Shown here piece by piece: positions 17,121 to 25,241 of a stretch of DNA of 60,271 bases; positions within the stretch are counted from its first letter, which is position 1; each line of letters starts with the position of its first letter. Source of the stretch: Blastococcus sp. (GTDB lineage Bacteria; Actinomycetota; Actinomycetes; Mycobacteriales; Geodermatophilaceae); contig JAODNN010000143.1 in NCBI GenBank assembly GCA_025465355.1, forward strand, positions 1 to 60,271. Direction: 5' to 3'. The notes below the pieces were generated by a model, which was not told the DNA's origin, made no database searches, and saw nothing but the letters and a program-made list of their open reading frames with translations. The translations under genes were made by a program, and so were the position numbers.

Positions 17121-17582
17121 TCACGTACGTAGCTCCAGCGCGGTCTGGCCGATTCTGATCGGCTGCCCGGGGGTGACCAGCAGGGGCCCCTGGACCCGCT
17201 GTTGGTCAAGATAGGTGCCGTTGGTCGATCCGAGGTCCTCCACGTACCACTGGCCGCCCCGGTTGGTCAGCCGAGCGTGGCGGGAGCTGGCGAAGTCGTC
17301 GGTGAGGACGAGCGTCGAGTCGTCGGCCCGGCCGATGAGGATCGGCTGGTCACCGAGGGTGATCTTGGTCCCGGAGAGCGGGCCGGCCGTGACCACGAGT
17401 GTGCGCGGGCCGCGGTGGCCGCGCTTCTTCGTGGCGGCGGCACGGGGCGGCACGGAGGCGACCCGGCCGGTTCGGCCGCCGAAGAGGTCGGCGCGCACCA
17501 CGCGGAACGCGGCGAAGATGAACAGCCACAACAGCAGGAGGAAGCCGAAGCGGAAGACCTGCAGGACGATCTCGGCCGTCAC
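17121..17582 (-). CDS. fhaB: FHA domain protein FhaB (FipA)
   Basis: 153 residues: one N-terminal membrane segment (IVLQVFRFGFLLLLWLFIFAAF), a basic linker and a C-terminal forkhead-associated domain with the phosphothreonine-binding motifs IGRADDSTLVL, SSRHARL and LGSTNGTYLD. It reads phosphorylation by PknA/PknB; the mycobacterial counterpart links FtsZ and FtsQ. GTG start at 17582. It lies 16 bases after fhaA. Confidence 0.95.
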   Translation of the reverse strand: MTAEIVLQVFRFGFLLLLWLFIFAAFRVVRADLFGGRTGRVASVPPRAAATKKRGHRGPRTLVVTAGPLSGTKITLGDQPILIGRADDSTLVLTDDFASSRHARLTNRGGQWYVEDLGSTNGTYLDQQRVQGPLLVTPGQPIRIGQTALELRT

Positions 17583-17598
17583 GCAGCCACCGTCGCCC

Positions 17599-18408
17599 TC
17601 ACTGGCCGTCCTGCCGGTAGACCAGTACCGAGTGGCCGATGCGGATGACGTCGCCGTCGGCGAGCGCCTGACGGCTGATCCGGCGGCCGTTCACCAGGGT
17701 GCCGTTGGTCGATCCGAGGTCCTCGACGGTGGCGACCCCGCTCTCGAGGACGACGTCGACGTGCTTGCGGCTGACCCCGGTGTCGGGGAGGCGGATGTCG
17801 GCCTCGGTGCCGCGGCCGATGACGTTTCGCCCCGTGGTCAGCTCGTGGCGGGTGCCGGGCCCGTCCACCACCAGCACGTGGGTCACCCGCGAGCCGGCCC
17901 GGCCGACGACGGACGGCCCGTGGGCGCCGGTGTCGCCGGGAGTGCGGCCGCGCAACGGGGGGAGCGGCGGCAGCGGGGGATGACCGGTGAGTGCGGGAGC
18001 GCCGGCGACGACGTCCTCCCGGGGGAGCGGCCGGGCCGGGTCGGCGACGTGCGAGCTGACCTCGAAGACGCCGGTCGGGAGATCGTCGTCCTGCTCCAGC
18101 CGGACCGTCACCTTGTCGAAGACCTGGTAGCCCTCGTCGTCGATGTGCTCGGTGACCATGTCGGCGAGCTCGGCGGCGAGCTGGTCCGACCACTGGGCGA
18201 GGTGGCCGAAGTCGGTCTCACCGAGGCGGACGACGTACACGTTCGGGGCGAGGACGCGGCCCTCACCGACGACGGAACGCTGCTCGTCGGCCTCGCGCTG
18301 GAGGGCCGTGGCGATCTCCGCCGGGTGGACCTTGCCCTTGAAGATCCGGGCGAATGCCAGACCCACCATGCCCTCGAGGCGTCGCTCGAAGCGCTGCAGC
18401 ACACCCAC
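17599..18408 (-). CDS. fhaA: FHA domain protein FhaA with DUF3662 N-terminus
   Basis: 269 residues. The N-terminal domain (GVLQRFERRLEGMVGLAFAR, KGKVHPAEIATALQREAD) is the DUF3662 type, followed by a Pro-rich linker and a C-terminal FHA domain (IGRGTEADIRLPD, VSRKHVDV, LGSTNGTLVNG). It binds phosphorylated partners such as PknB and MviN in mycobacteria and modulates peptidoglycan synthesis. The GTG at 18408 is preceded by GGGAGCG. It is the first gene of the leftward operon, so the promoter should lie in 18409-18640, the spacer shared with tRNA-Leu. Confidence 0.95.
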   Translation of the reverse strand: MGVLQRFERRLEGMVGLAFARIFKGKVHPAEIATALQREADEQRSVVGEGRVLAPNVYVVRLGETDFGHLAQWSDQLAAELADMVTEHIDDEGYQVFDKVTVRLEQDDDLPTGVFEVSSHVADPARPLPREDVVAGAPALTGHPPLPPLPPLRGRTPGDTGAHGPSVVGRAGSRVTHVLVVDGPGTRHELTTGRNVIGRGTEADIRLPDTGVSRKHVDVVLESGVATVEDLGSTNGTLVNGRRISRQALADGDVIRIGHSVLVYRQDGQ

Positions 18409-18640
18409 AGTCGCTCCCTTGCGCTCGCCTTGATGTCCCGCGGTGCCACCGCGATGGTAGCCGGGCCGCACGCCACCGTCCGGCCAGGAAGGCGCGACGC
18501 CCCGCACGACCTTGCGTTTGCATCGCTGTACAGCCTCGCCAGGGGTCCTGGCGGTACATGGTCGAGGTCGGTGTCGACCGTGCAACGACCCACCCCGGGC
18601 CGGGGTACGGCGCATCGGCTGCTAATGTCGGCGCTCGCCA

Positions 18641-18723
18641 GGGCAAGTGGCGGAATGGCAGACGCGCACGGTTCAGGTCCGTGTGTCCGAAAGGACGTGG
18701 GGGTTCAACTCCCCCCTTGCCCA
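18641..18723 (+). tRNA. tRNA-Leu (anticodon CAG)
   Basis: Acceptor stem GGGCAAG pairs with CTTGCCC at 18716-18722, followed by discriminator A. The anticodon stem CACGG/CCGTG encloses TTCAGGT, giving anticodon CAG. A long variable arm (TGTCCGAAAGGACG) and T-arm GGGGGTTCAACTCCCCC complete a class II leucine tRNA. No CCA is encoded. The gene sits head to head with fhaA exactly like leuT beside Rv0020c in M. tuberculosis, and it is the left border of the accessory region. Confidence 0.97.
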
Positions 18724-18762
18724 CTCCGGGTTGTCCACGAAAGTGGGCGGCTCACGTACACG

Positions 18763-18806
18763 AAATGACAAGCGCCGGAGCCGAAGGGCTCCGGCGCTTG
18801 TCATTT
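18763..18806. terminator. Perfect 20-bp hairpin downstream of tRNA-Leu
   Basis: Arms of 20 bases at 18763-18782 and 18787-18806 are perfectly complementary (inner part CGCCGGAGCC/GGCTCCGGCG) around the loop GAAG, with AAAT/ATTT ends giving a T-run in both directions. It should terminate tRNA transcription and any read-through from the island. Confidence 0.9.
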
Positions 18807-18860
18807 GGGCTGGTCGGCTGCGGGTTCGATACCTGCGGAGGCTGCGCCAGCCCCTACAGA
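18807..18860. other. tRNA-like fragment at the island border
   Basis: GGGCTGG (18807-18813) can pair with CCAGCCC (18848-18854), and between them GCGGGTTCGATACCTGC forms a T-arm with a canonical TTCGATA loop. Anticodon and D arms are missing, so it is not a working tRNA. It may be a remnant left by repeated integration events next to tRNA-Leu, or a chance fold. Confidence 0.3.
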
Positions 18861-18876
18861 CGCCGCTACGCAACGA

Positions 18877-18913
18877 CTCCTAGCCCAAGACCGGGGTGAT
18901 CTTGGGCTAGGAG
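18877..18913 (-). terminator. Hairpin terminator after the leftward transposase-like gene
   Basis: CTCCTAGCCCAAGA and TCTTGGGCTAGGAG are perfect 14-base arms around a nine-base loop, 28 bases beyond the stop of the gene at 18941. With the hairpin at 18763 it insulates the island from tRNA-Leu. Confidence 0.85.
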
Positions 18914-18940
18914 CCGGGCTGTCTGAGTCGCGGAGTGTGG

Positions 18941-20920
18941 CTAGACGCGCGTGCGGGCTGAGAGCCGCCGTTGCGGTCGGGCGGCGGGTGGTCGCGCCGC
19001 CTCAGTGGGCCGTTGGGCGCTCGTGCGGGGCTTCCGGGGCGGGGTCAGCGGGCGCTTGCCGCGCTGGGGGTAGCGCCGGATGAGGCGACCGTCCTCGCCG
19101 ACCTCTGCCGCGACCAGGAAGTTCTTGGTGGCGCGCAGGTTGCTGGCGGCGATCTGGCAGGCGAGCAGGATGCCGTTGGCCGCCATGCCGTTGACCCGGC
19201 GGACGCCCTTGGTGCCGATGCGCTCAGCCGTGGGGTCCTTCACGCTGCCGTTCTTGCCCTCGTTGGTGGAGCGGAAGCGGTTGTTGGTCGCCCGCCACTC
19301 GGCGCTCATGTACGGATGCGCCTGCTCCCGACCTTGGATGCTCAGGGACGCCGGGATCTGGAAGGTCCGTTGCCCGCACGCGGCAGGCGCGTGGGTCTTC
19401 CCGTCTTCCAGGAGGGGTAGCGCCTTGATGCCGAGGGGCGGAAGGGGAAGGCCGGTCTTGTCGTCCGTGCGAGGCACGCCCGATTCATCGCGCGCGCATG
19501 TGACCTGTCGACCGCTGCGCCGGGAACTGGGGCACTCGTAGCGGTGGTCCTTGGGGTGGCCGTTCTTGTCGAGCACGTCGTCGCCGGAGACCCGGTACAT
19601 CCGGTAGACCTCCCGGCCAGCCAGACGCTTCGCCTGCTGTGCGTCGTCGATCTTGTCGGCGGCGCGGTCCTTGTTGGCGTTGACCAGGTGAGTGGGCATC
19701 TGGGCGCAGTACCAGGTGCCCTCGATGAGGCTGGCGCCCTCGTGGCTCACGCCGGAGGCGCCAAGTTGGTCCTGGCGGAGGCGGTGAATCGGCATGACGC
19801 CCAACTCGCGGAGGGGCCGCTTGAAGTCGTGGATGTCCAGGAGGGGATACAGGGCGTCGAAGACCCCGATGCGGAAGTCGATCGACCGGGACGCGCCCCA
19901 AGTCTTCACGGACTTGGCGATCTCGATCGCATTGGGGCCGGGGCGGAAGCCGGGGGTGTCGATGCTCAGGCCCACGACGAGGCTGGGGAAGGACGTGCTG
20001 CCCGTCTGGCCATCGGAGTCGGTGACAACGGCCAGGTGCGCCTCGTAACCGAAGCCCTTGGTCTCCGTGTTTCCGTCAGCCTCCTGCCGGATGTACCAAC
20101 CGGCCTCGGGGTCTGCGGAGATGACCGCATCGGCGGTCCTCTTCATCCCGCGCAGGATCGCGTCTGCTGCTCCTTCCTCAACGGCCGAGGACTCCTGGAG
20201 CCCGGTGGCTGCCGCCAGCGCTGCGGTGAAAGGCCGATGGCCCTTGGGGCCGGTTGCCCACGTGGGGGTGAAGGTGCCATCGATGGCGAACGCCGAGCCC
20301 ATCTGTCCGAGCAGGTCGCTAGGGACGAGATCGACCGTGCCCTGGACAAGGCTGTTCATCAGACGGATCAACTGGGCGCGCTTGGCGGCCATGGTCCCGT
20401 CGTCAGCAGCGGCGTGCTTCTGGGCGACCCCGATGAGGGAGCCGACCTCCATGCGGTGGTTGCGGGGACCCTCGTACGGGTCCAGTGCCTGAACGAGCGC
20501 CTCGAACCGACGCCGTACCGCCTCCTCGGCTGCTCGCTTCATCCGCCGAGCGTCCGCCTGTGAAGTTGAGGCGGTCGGCCACGGTCGCGTGATGCCACGG
20601 GCGATCCGCTCGACCTCGGGCATCTCGTGCAGGAGTTCGGCGATCGCGCGGAACTGAGGAGCCCTGCCGTTCAAGGAGAGGGCGATGCAGGCCGCCAGCA
20701 CGTCGACAGTTGTCAGGCCCCGCTGCTTGCGACCACGCGGCTTGCAGGTCAGGTCCTGGACCAGTTCTGCGATGCCGCTGGACTGGATCGCGGCGTAGGC
20801 GAGGGTAAGTGCCTGACCCCCCAGCAGCGCTCCTGCCTTCTCGCCATCGGTCCACGTGTCGGGGGAGGAGATGGCGGCATCGGTCAGCCCAGCCTCCATG
20901 CCGATGTTGGACGCAGTCAT
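18941..20920 (-). CDS. DDE-type (RNase H-like) transposase-like protein, 659 aa
   Basis: The ATG at 20920 overlaps the stop of the upstream recombinase-like gene (ATGA), so the two are translated together. The central and C-terminal part resembles DDE transposases of the IS1182/IS5 type: candidate catalytic Asp214 in FAIDGTFTPTW, Asp355 in IGVFDALYP and Glu554 in RSTNEGKNGSVKD. Between Asp355 and Glu554 is an insert with cysteines (YEC at 463, TCAR at 475, AACG at 515) that may bind zinc. The C-terminal tail is very basic (PRKPRTSAQRP, RPQRRLSARTRV), suiting DNA binding. No inverted repeats of an ordinary insertion sequence are seen at its ends. Family assignment rests on motif spacing only. 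A cut-and-paste nuclease is the likeliest activity; a domesticated nuclease is possible. Confidence 0.6.
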   Translation of the reverse strand: MTASNIGMEAGLTDAAISSPDTWTDGEKAGALLGGQALTLAYAAIQSSGIAELVQDLTCKPRGRKQRGLTTVDVLAACIALSLNGRAPQFRAIAELLHEMPEVERIARGITRPWPTASTSQADARRMKRAAEEAVRRRFEALVQALDPYEGPRNHRMEVGSLIGVAQKHAAADDGTMAAKRAQLIRLMNSLVQGTVDLVPSDLLGQMGSAFAIDGTFTPTWATGPKGHRPFTAALAAATGLQESSAVEEGAADAILRGMKRTADAVISADPEAGWYIRQEADGNTETKGFGYEAHLAVVTDSDGQTGSTSFPSLVVGLSIDTPGFRPGPNAIEIAKSVKTWGASRSIDFRIGVFDALYPLLDIHDFKRPLRELGVMPIHRLRQDQLGASGVSHEGASLIEGTWYCAQMPTHLVNANKDRAADKIDDAQQAKRLAGREVYRMYRVSGDDVLDKNGHPKDHRYECPSSRRSGRQVTCARDESGVPRTDDKTGLPLPPLGIKALPLLEDGKTHAPAACGQRTFQIPASLSIQGREQAHPYMSAEWRATNNRFRSTNEGKNGSVKDPTAERIGTKGVRRVNGMAANGILLACQIAASNLRATKNFLVAAEVGEDGRLIRRYPQRGKRPLTPPRKPRTSAQRPTEAARPPAARPQRRLSARTRV

Positions 20921-21951
20921 GAGGCGGCCCGCCGGGGCGCCATGCTGTCGGGGAGGAACTGGAGGTACCGGTCGAGTCCGGCGGCGGACACGAGTCCGGC
21001 CTCTGCGAGCAGGAGGTCGAGCCGCTGGCTGCGCTCCAGCCGGTCGACCATCCACGCTGCTCGGTAGGTGTTGACGTTAAGGAAGCCGGGCAGGCTGCGC
21101 TTCCCCTTCTCATCGAGCCGGTTGCGCTGCCAGTAGTAGAAGTTCTCCAGGTTCTTCAGGCAGACGGATCCGCGCCGAGCCACGCCGTCCCGGTCGAACG
21201 GCGAACCCTCGCTGTGCACCGCGAGGAACGGTCGCAGCACGCTGGCCCAGTGGCGGTCGACGGTGACGGTCCGACTGGCCGGACCGGTGATGTCGAACGC
21301 GACGTTGCCGCCACCGGCCGCGCGGATCGAGGCGCTTTCGATCCGGTCGAGGTCGGGCTTCGTGCAGCCGCCGCCCCGAAGGAATGCGACGAGGAGAAGT
21401 CCGTCGTGGTGGAGGTTGTGCTGGGTGTCGATGCCCTCCACCCAACGCTGGAAGGCGTGGACCTCCGCGTCGGTGACGGGGAGAACCGCCGACTCCACGT
21501 CGGTGCGCGTGCTGGAGAAGACGACCTTGAAGTCGGGGGAGGTGGCGTGACGCACGCGGCGGAAGGCGGACACCATCGTCTGCCGTGTCCCCGCTCCGAA
21601 GTCCGATGCCTCGACGTAGGCGTGGATCAGGCTGTCGTCCAGCAAGTCCTGGGTGGGCTCGTCGAGGGTGTAGCCGATGCCGCGTAGCCAGGCGCCGAGA
21701 AGGCAGATACGACGGATCAAGATCCTGGCGTCGTCCCGGCTCGTGGGGCGGCTTTCGAGCACAAGCCTGCGCGCCCAGCCCAACACGGCCGTGTCGACGG
21801 GCTGCTTGGGCTGGTACTGACGCAAGATGTAGGCGGCGAGTTCGTCACTCACCGGGATCTCCGAGCGGTCCCCGACGACGACGAGCCGACCGACGCGCGC
21901 AGTGGACTGCCGCGTCGTCTGCTGGCGTCCCGTCCGAACCGAGGTGATCAT
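20917..21951 (-). CDS. Tyrosine recombinase-like protein, divergent catalytic core
   Basis: 344 residues. The C-terminal layout NVNTYRAAWMVDRLERSQRLDLLLAEAGLVSAAGLDRYLQF follows the tyrosine integrase pattern (H-x-x-R, then L...AG.....S...L..Y), with Arg kept, the first His replaced by Asn and a possible nucleophile tyrosine in LDRYL. The N-terminal half has a SAM-like core-binding composition (ILRQYQPKQPVDTAVLGWARR). The fold assignment is therefore likely, but activity is doubtful since the first catalytic Arg is not obvious. It starts at 21951 within a near-palindrome and overlaps the DDE-like gene. Sited next to tRNA-Leu, it may direct target choice. Confidence 0.55.
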   Translation of the reverse strand: MITSVRTGRQQTTRQSTARVGRLVVVGDRSEIPVSDELAAYILRQYQPKQPVDTAVLGWARRLVLESRPTSRDDARILIRRICLLGAWLRGIGYTLDEPTQDLLDDSLIHAYVEASDFGAGTRQTMVSAFRRVRHATSPDFKVVFSSTRTDVESAVLPVTDAEVHAFQRWVEGIDTQHNLHHDGLLLVAFLRGGGCTKPDLDRIESASIRAAGGGNVAFDITGPASRTVTVDRHWASVLRPFLAVHSEGSPFDRDGVARRGSVCLKNLENFYYWQRNRLDEKGKRSLPGFLNVNTYRAAWMVDRLERSQRLDLLLAEAGLVSAAGLDRYLQFLPDSMAPRRAAS

Positions 21952-22016
21952 GAGTATTGCATTGGCGAATGCTCATGGTCACTGGATGCCTATCTCGTGC
22001 TTATGGACAGATAGGC
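21949..22016. promoter_or_regulatory. Divergent promoter region with two inverted repeats
   Basis: CATGAGTATT (21949-21958) faces AATGCTCATG (21968-21977), a ten-base near-palindrome that covers the start codon of the leftward recombinase-like gene. GCCTATCT (21988-21995) faces AGATAGGC (22009-22016), a perfect eight-base pair of arms 13 bases apart. Both lie between divergent genes, where operators would be expected, and could be autoregulatory or recombinase-binding sites. Confidence 0.5.
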
Positions 22017-22064
22017 GGTTTCTAGCCGATCTTGAGCCGTCGATCCAGGTTGTCATACGGTCGG

Positions 22065-22574
22065 GTGACGACGTTGAGTGACCGCACCAACCCGTCAGAC
22101 CCGTCTCCGGGGCGTGTCGGGCTCCCTCAGGAGAACTGGCCTATCACCATCGACGGGACCCGGTATTGCCGTGCATGTCACGAAGCCGGGCACCTCGTTC
22201 CGACCCGCGACCAAGGCAGCAGGTCGCCCTACTGCGACTTCCACTTCAGGGAGGCGCGGTCCTCTGCCAAACGTCGAATGCGGGACAAGGCCAAGGCCCG
22301 CAGTGGGGCCGTCGAGCGAGCACGGCGGGCGCCGAAGACGGTGCACTCGGACCCGAACGGCCACCTCGTCCTTGATCCGGAAGGGGCCAATCGACTCCGC
22401 GGGGACCTGATCCGCTGGCACGAGACACTCACAGAAGTCGCCGAGACGCTGGGGTTTGCCGTCGACAGCGGCGCGGGGAATGCGATGGTGCAGCAAGCCG
22501 CCTCCGACCTCGTCGAACTGGCGGGCGAACTCGGGGACTGGTCGAGCAGCCTGACTCAGGAGCAGTCCGACTGA
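22065..22574 (+). CDS. Small zinc-finger protein, divergent from the recombinase-like genes
   Basis: About 169 residues from a GTG at 22065 (a TTG at 22032 would add 11). The front half holds a putative treble-type zinc site, YCRACHEAGH and, 17 residues later, SPYCDFHF, followed by a very basic segment (REARSSAKRRMRDKAKARSG). The rear half is acidic and helical (DLIRWHETLTEVAETLGF, LVELAGELGDW). This is the shape of a DNA-binding accessory protein. It is transcribed away from the DDE/recombinase pair from a shared 113-base spacer, which suggests that the three genes belong together. I do not recognise a named family. Confidence 0.6.
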   Translation: MTTLSDRTNPSDPSPGRVGLPQENWPITIDGTRYCRACHEAGHLVPTRDQGSRSPYCDFHFREARSSAKRRMRDKAKARSGAVERARRAPKTVHSDPNGHLVLDPEGANRLRGDLIRWHETLTEVAETLGFAVDSGAGNAMVQQAASDLVELAGELGDWSSSLTQEQSD

Positions 22575-22837
22575 CGCGGCCCGGCGGGTCGAGCACTCCG
22601 GCGACAGCCTGTGGCGCCTGCTGTTCAGTCGGTTGCGACTTCGCTAGGGCGAGTCGCTGCCTCGGTGGGCAGTGGCTTGCGGGCGTTCACCCGACCGAGT
22701 GACTGCTCACCTGGCGCTGGCAGCCGCGTTGACGACTCCCACTATCGAACATACGTTCGCAACGTCTCTGGCGCTGGATGGTCGATGCCCAGCGCTGTCG
22801 CGGGCCATCACCCCACCTGAGCCGATCGGAGCCGGAC

Positions 22838-23170
22838 TTGAGTCCCCGTCGATCCCCGGAGTTCGCCGCCGTCCTGCTCATCGCCCAGGAAGCCTTCCCG
22901 CTCGACTTCAGGGTGTGGAACTGCATCGACGACAGGCGCCAGGAGGTCGACTTCGACCGTCTCCTGCGTGACGCGACCTTCTCGCCCAAGGAGAGGTTGA
23001 TGCTGGAGATCGCCGCCAGCCTCTGGACGAGCAGCAACCACCCAACCCTCCTTGGGATGATCGCAGATCGCCTCGGCGATGACTGGCTGGCGATCATCCT
23101 CCGCGCCCTCGCCGCGGCACGTGCTGCCGCTAACCGAGCCAGCGCCGACGCGGGAGGCTTTCCGCTGTAG
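22838..23170 (+). CDS. Hypothetical helical protein, about 110 aa
   Basis: Start placed at TTG 22838, six bases after GGAG; an ATG at 22778 would add 20 residues of poor coding quality. The sequence (FAAVLLIAQEAFPLDFRVWNCIDDRRQEVDFDRLL, TFSPKERLMLEIAASLWTS, LAIILRALAAARAAANRA) is helix-rich and soluble with no recognised catalytic motif. It faces the HEPN gene tail to tail. Possibly a small regulator or cargo of the island; function unknown. Confidence 0.55.
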   Translation: MSPRRSPEFAAVLLIAQEAFPLDFRVWNCIDDRRQEVDFDRLLRDATFSPKERLMLEIAASLWTSSNHPTLLGMIADRLGDDWLAIILRALAAARAAANRASADAGGFPL

Positions 23171-23234
23171 GCGCGGGCCACAGCCATGACGCTTACCGCC
23201 CTTCGATTCCCGCAAGGACTTCGCTGCGCCGCAC

Positions 23235-25187
23235 CTACTCGGAGTCGTGCGGTTCCTGCGACTCCCGAGCCAGCCAGATGTCCACCTGAGACAGTCCCGC
23301 CGTCATCAACCTGGTGTCCTCGTCTCGTTCCTGCTCCTTCGTGAGCAGGTACTCCTCCAGGGGAATGCCCTCGCTGAAGGAGTCGAGCGCTGCCCTGAGC
23401 GCGACGCCGGTCCGGAAGTGAGAGAAGTCCACGACTGTGCGCAGGACATAGCGGGTTACTGGGTTGCCGTGGGTGATCGAGTTCCGGACACGGCGCTGCC
23501 GGTCGATGGTCAGTTGCGCGTTCCGCTCCAGCCGGACGCTCTCGGCGGCGTAGAGGTCTGGATCGCCCAGTTGGCCAAGGCTCCGCCGGACGACCGTGGC
23601 GTGCAGAGGTGATCCGGTGAGCGCTACGAGCCGGTCCATCGCTTGGTATGCCGTCAGCACGTGGGTCGATTCCCCGTATCTGGATGTCCTCCGGATCTCC
23701 TTCTCTAGTTCTGCCGCTTCCGGAGGGCGTCGGACGAGGCCGCTTCGCCTGGTCAGGCAGGAGTTGATGGCCCAGATGATCTGCTGAGTTCGGCTGGCTG
23801 CGGGCCACAGGTCACTGATCCGGTCGCTGAGGGTCTTGGACCGGGTCCGGCCTAGTGCCACGAGGTGTTCGAACGCAGAGTCGAGGAGGAGCAGGACAGT
23901 TCGCTCATCGTTGTGCCACTCGCCGTACAGGGAGACCGCGCGGGAGTCCGCGTGGAATGCCTCGGCGCAGATGCGCAGTGCTTCACGAAGGTGTGGCGGT
24001 ACGGGTCGTTCCATCAGGGCTTTGGGAAACCGCTGAACGCCACTCTCCAGCGCCTCGGCGACGGCGCCCATCCCGAAGGTGTCATCGAAGTCTGGGCGTC
24101 TACTTCCACGACCGAACCGGGATGCCCACTCCTCGCCGTCGACCAGGAGCGTGGACCACTTCGCTTTGCCCCAGCGTCCTCCGGCTCCTGTGCTGATCAA
24201 TCCGTCCATCAAGGTGTTCACCAGGTCGGCCGCGGCGTCGAGGGCTCCCACGGTGCTGCGGACGCCCATGTCGATACGGACGAGCACGTGCATCCGAAAG
24301 TCGTAACCGTCCTTGTGATCGCTTTCCGCATGCCACAACTTGCGAACCTCCTCGATGAGAGGAGAGGACGCGTCCTGGTTGTCGAAGGCGACAGCGATGA
24401 TCCATTGCGCCATCAGAACCGTCAGCGGGCCAAGTTCTGTGATCCCCCGGTTGGTGAGCGCGTGGTCGTACAGGGACCAGACGACCACATGGCCGGTCTG
24501 CCCAGGTTCCACGAGGTGCTGCATCGCCAGGTCGAGAACCTCTTCTGCGGAAAGGTTCGGAGAAGCGGCGTCCTCCTCGCGCGCAGGTCCTCGCTGGGCC
24601 TCGCCGAGTTGCAGTGCGTTCCTTAGCGCCCGCTGATCCCGCGCGAGGATGTCCAGCACGCCACGAAAGACTTGCTCGCTGTCACGACCGGCGAGACCCA
24701 CTTGGGTCTCAAGTTGCCTGACGGCTTCGACTGCGGCGAAGAAGTCCGAAGCCTCGACGGCCGTCCTGGCATCGGCCCAAGTCGCCTTGAGCCCCGCTGA
24801 AGCCGAAAGACGTTCGTTGAGGGCCGTGCTGGCACTGGCGAGGGCGGCTACGTCGTCGTGTCGATTGTCGCCGGACAGGATTCTGCGTGCGATCTCGCCA
24901 TAGTCGGTGAGCGTGTCAGCGAGATGTTCGTGGAGAGAAGGGCCGACCGTCTGATCCGACGCCTCGATCTCGCACAGCAGGGAGTCACGGTTCTTCTTGC
25001 CTGAGCCCCCCTTCCAGGACTGATCCCGTGCCGACCTGACCCAGCCGTTGACCTCCTCGACCATGGCTGCAAGCGGCAGAGCGACCTGCCGCACATCCTC
25101 GCGGCTCTCGAAGGCGAAGATCAGACCCGCCCGCAGTTGGTCGTCATCGACGTGGGTCGCCTCGTCCTCCTGCACCTGCGGGTCCAA
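23235..25187 (-). CDS. Large helical protein with C-terminal HEPN-type RNxxxH motif
   Basis: 650 residues, almost wholly alpha-helical in composition. Near the C-terminus RRVRNSITHGNP (Arg568, His573) matches the R-x4-H catalytic motif of HEPN ribonucleases, in the setting (followed by VLRTVVDFSH) seen in Apea-like HEPN domains. The rest has no recognised domain and may sense a trigger. The start is TTG 25187 with GAGGAG six bases upstream. It lies 54 bases after the NYN-domain gene on the same strand, so the two are probably an operon. HEPN ribonucleases commonly act in abortive-infection defence by cutting RNA; that role here is inference. Confidence 0.6.
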   Translation of the reverse strand: MDPQVQEDEATHVDDDQLRAGLIFAFESREDVRQVALPLAAMVEEVNGWVRSARDQSWKGGSGKKNRDSLLCEIEASDQTVGPSLHEHLADTLTDYGEIARRILSGDNRHDDVAALASASTALNERLSASAGLKATWADARTAVEASDFFAAVEAVRQLETQVGLAGRDSEQVFRGVLDILARDQRALRNALQLGEAQRGPAREEDAASPNLSAEEVLDLAMQHLVEPGQTGHVVVWSLYDHALTNRGITELGPLTVLMAQWIIAVAFDNQDASSPLIEEVRKLWHAESDHKDGYDFRMHVLVRIDMGVRSTVGALDAAADLVNTLMDGLISTGAGGRWGKAKWSTLLVDGEEWASRFGRGSRRPDFDDTFGMGAVAEALESGVQRFPKALMERPVPPHLREALRICAEAFHADSRAVSLYGEWHNDERTVLLLLDSAFEHLVALGRTRSKTLSDRISDLWPAASRTQQIIWAINSCLTRRSGLVRRPPEAAELEKEIRRTSRYGESTHVLTAYQAMDRLVALTGSPLHATVVRRSLGQLGDPDLYAAESVRLERNAQLTIDRQRRVRNSITHGNPVTRYVLRTVVDFSHFRTGVALRAALDSFSEGIPLEEYLLTKEQERDEDTRLMTAGLSQVDIWLARESQEPHDSE

Positions 25188-25241
25188 CCCAACTCCTCAC
25201 TCACGCTGACCTGACCGGCTTCCAATCTTTGGTCGATCGAC

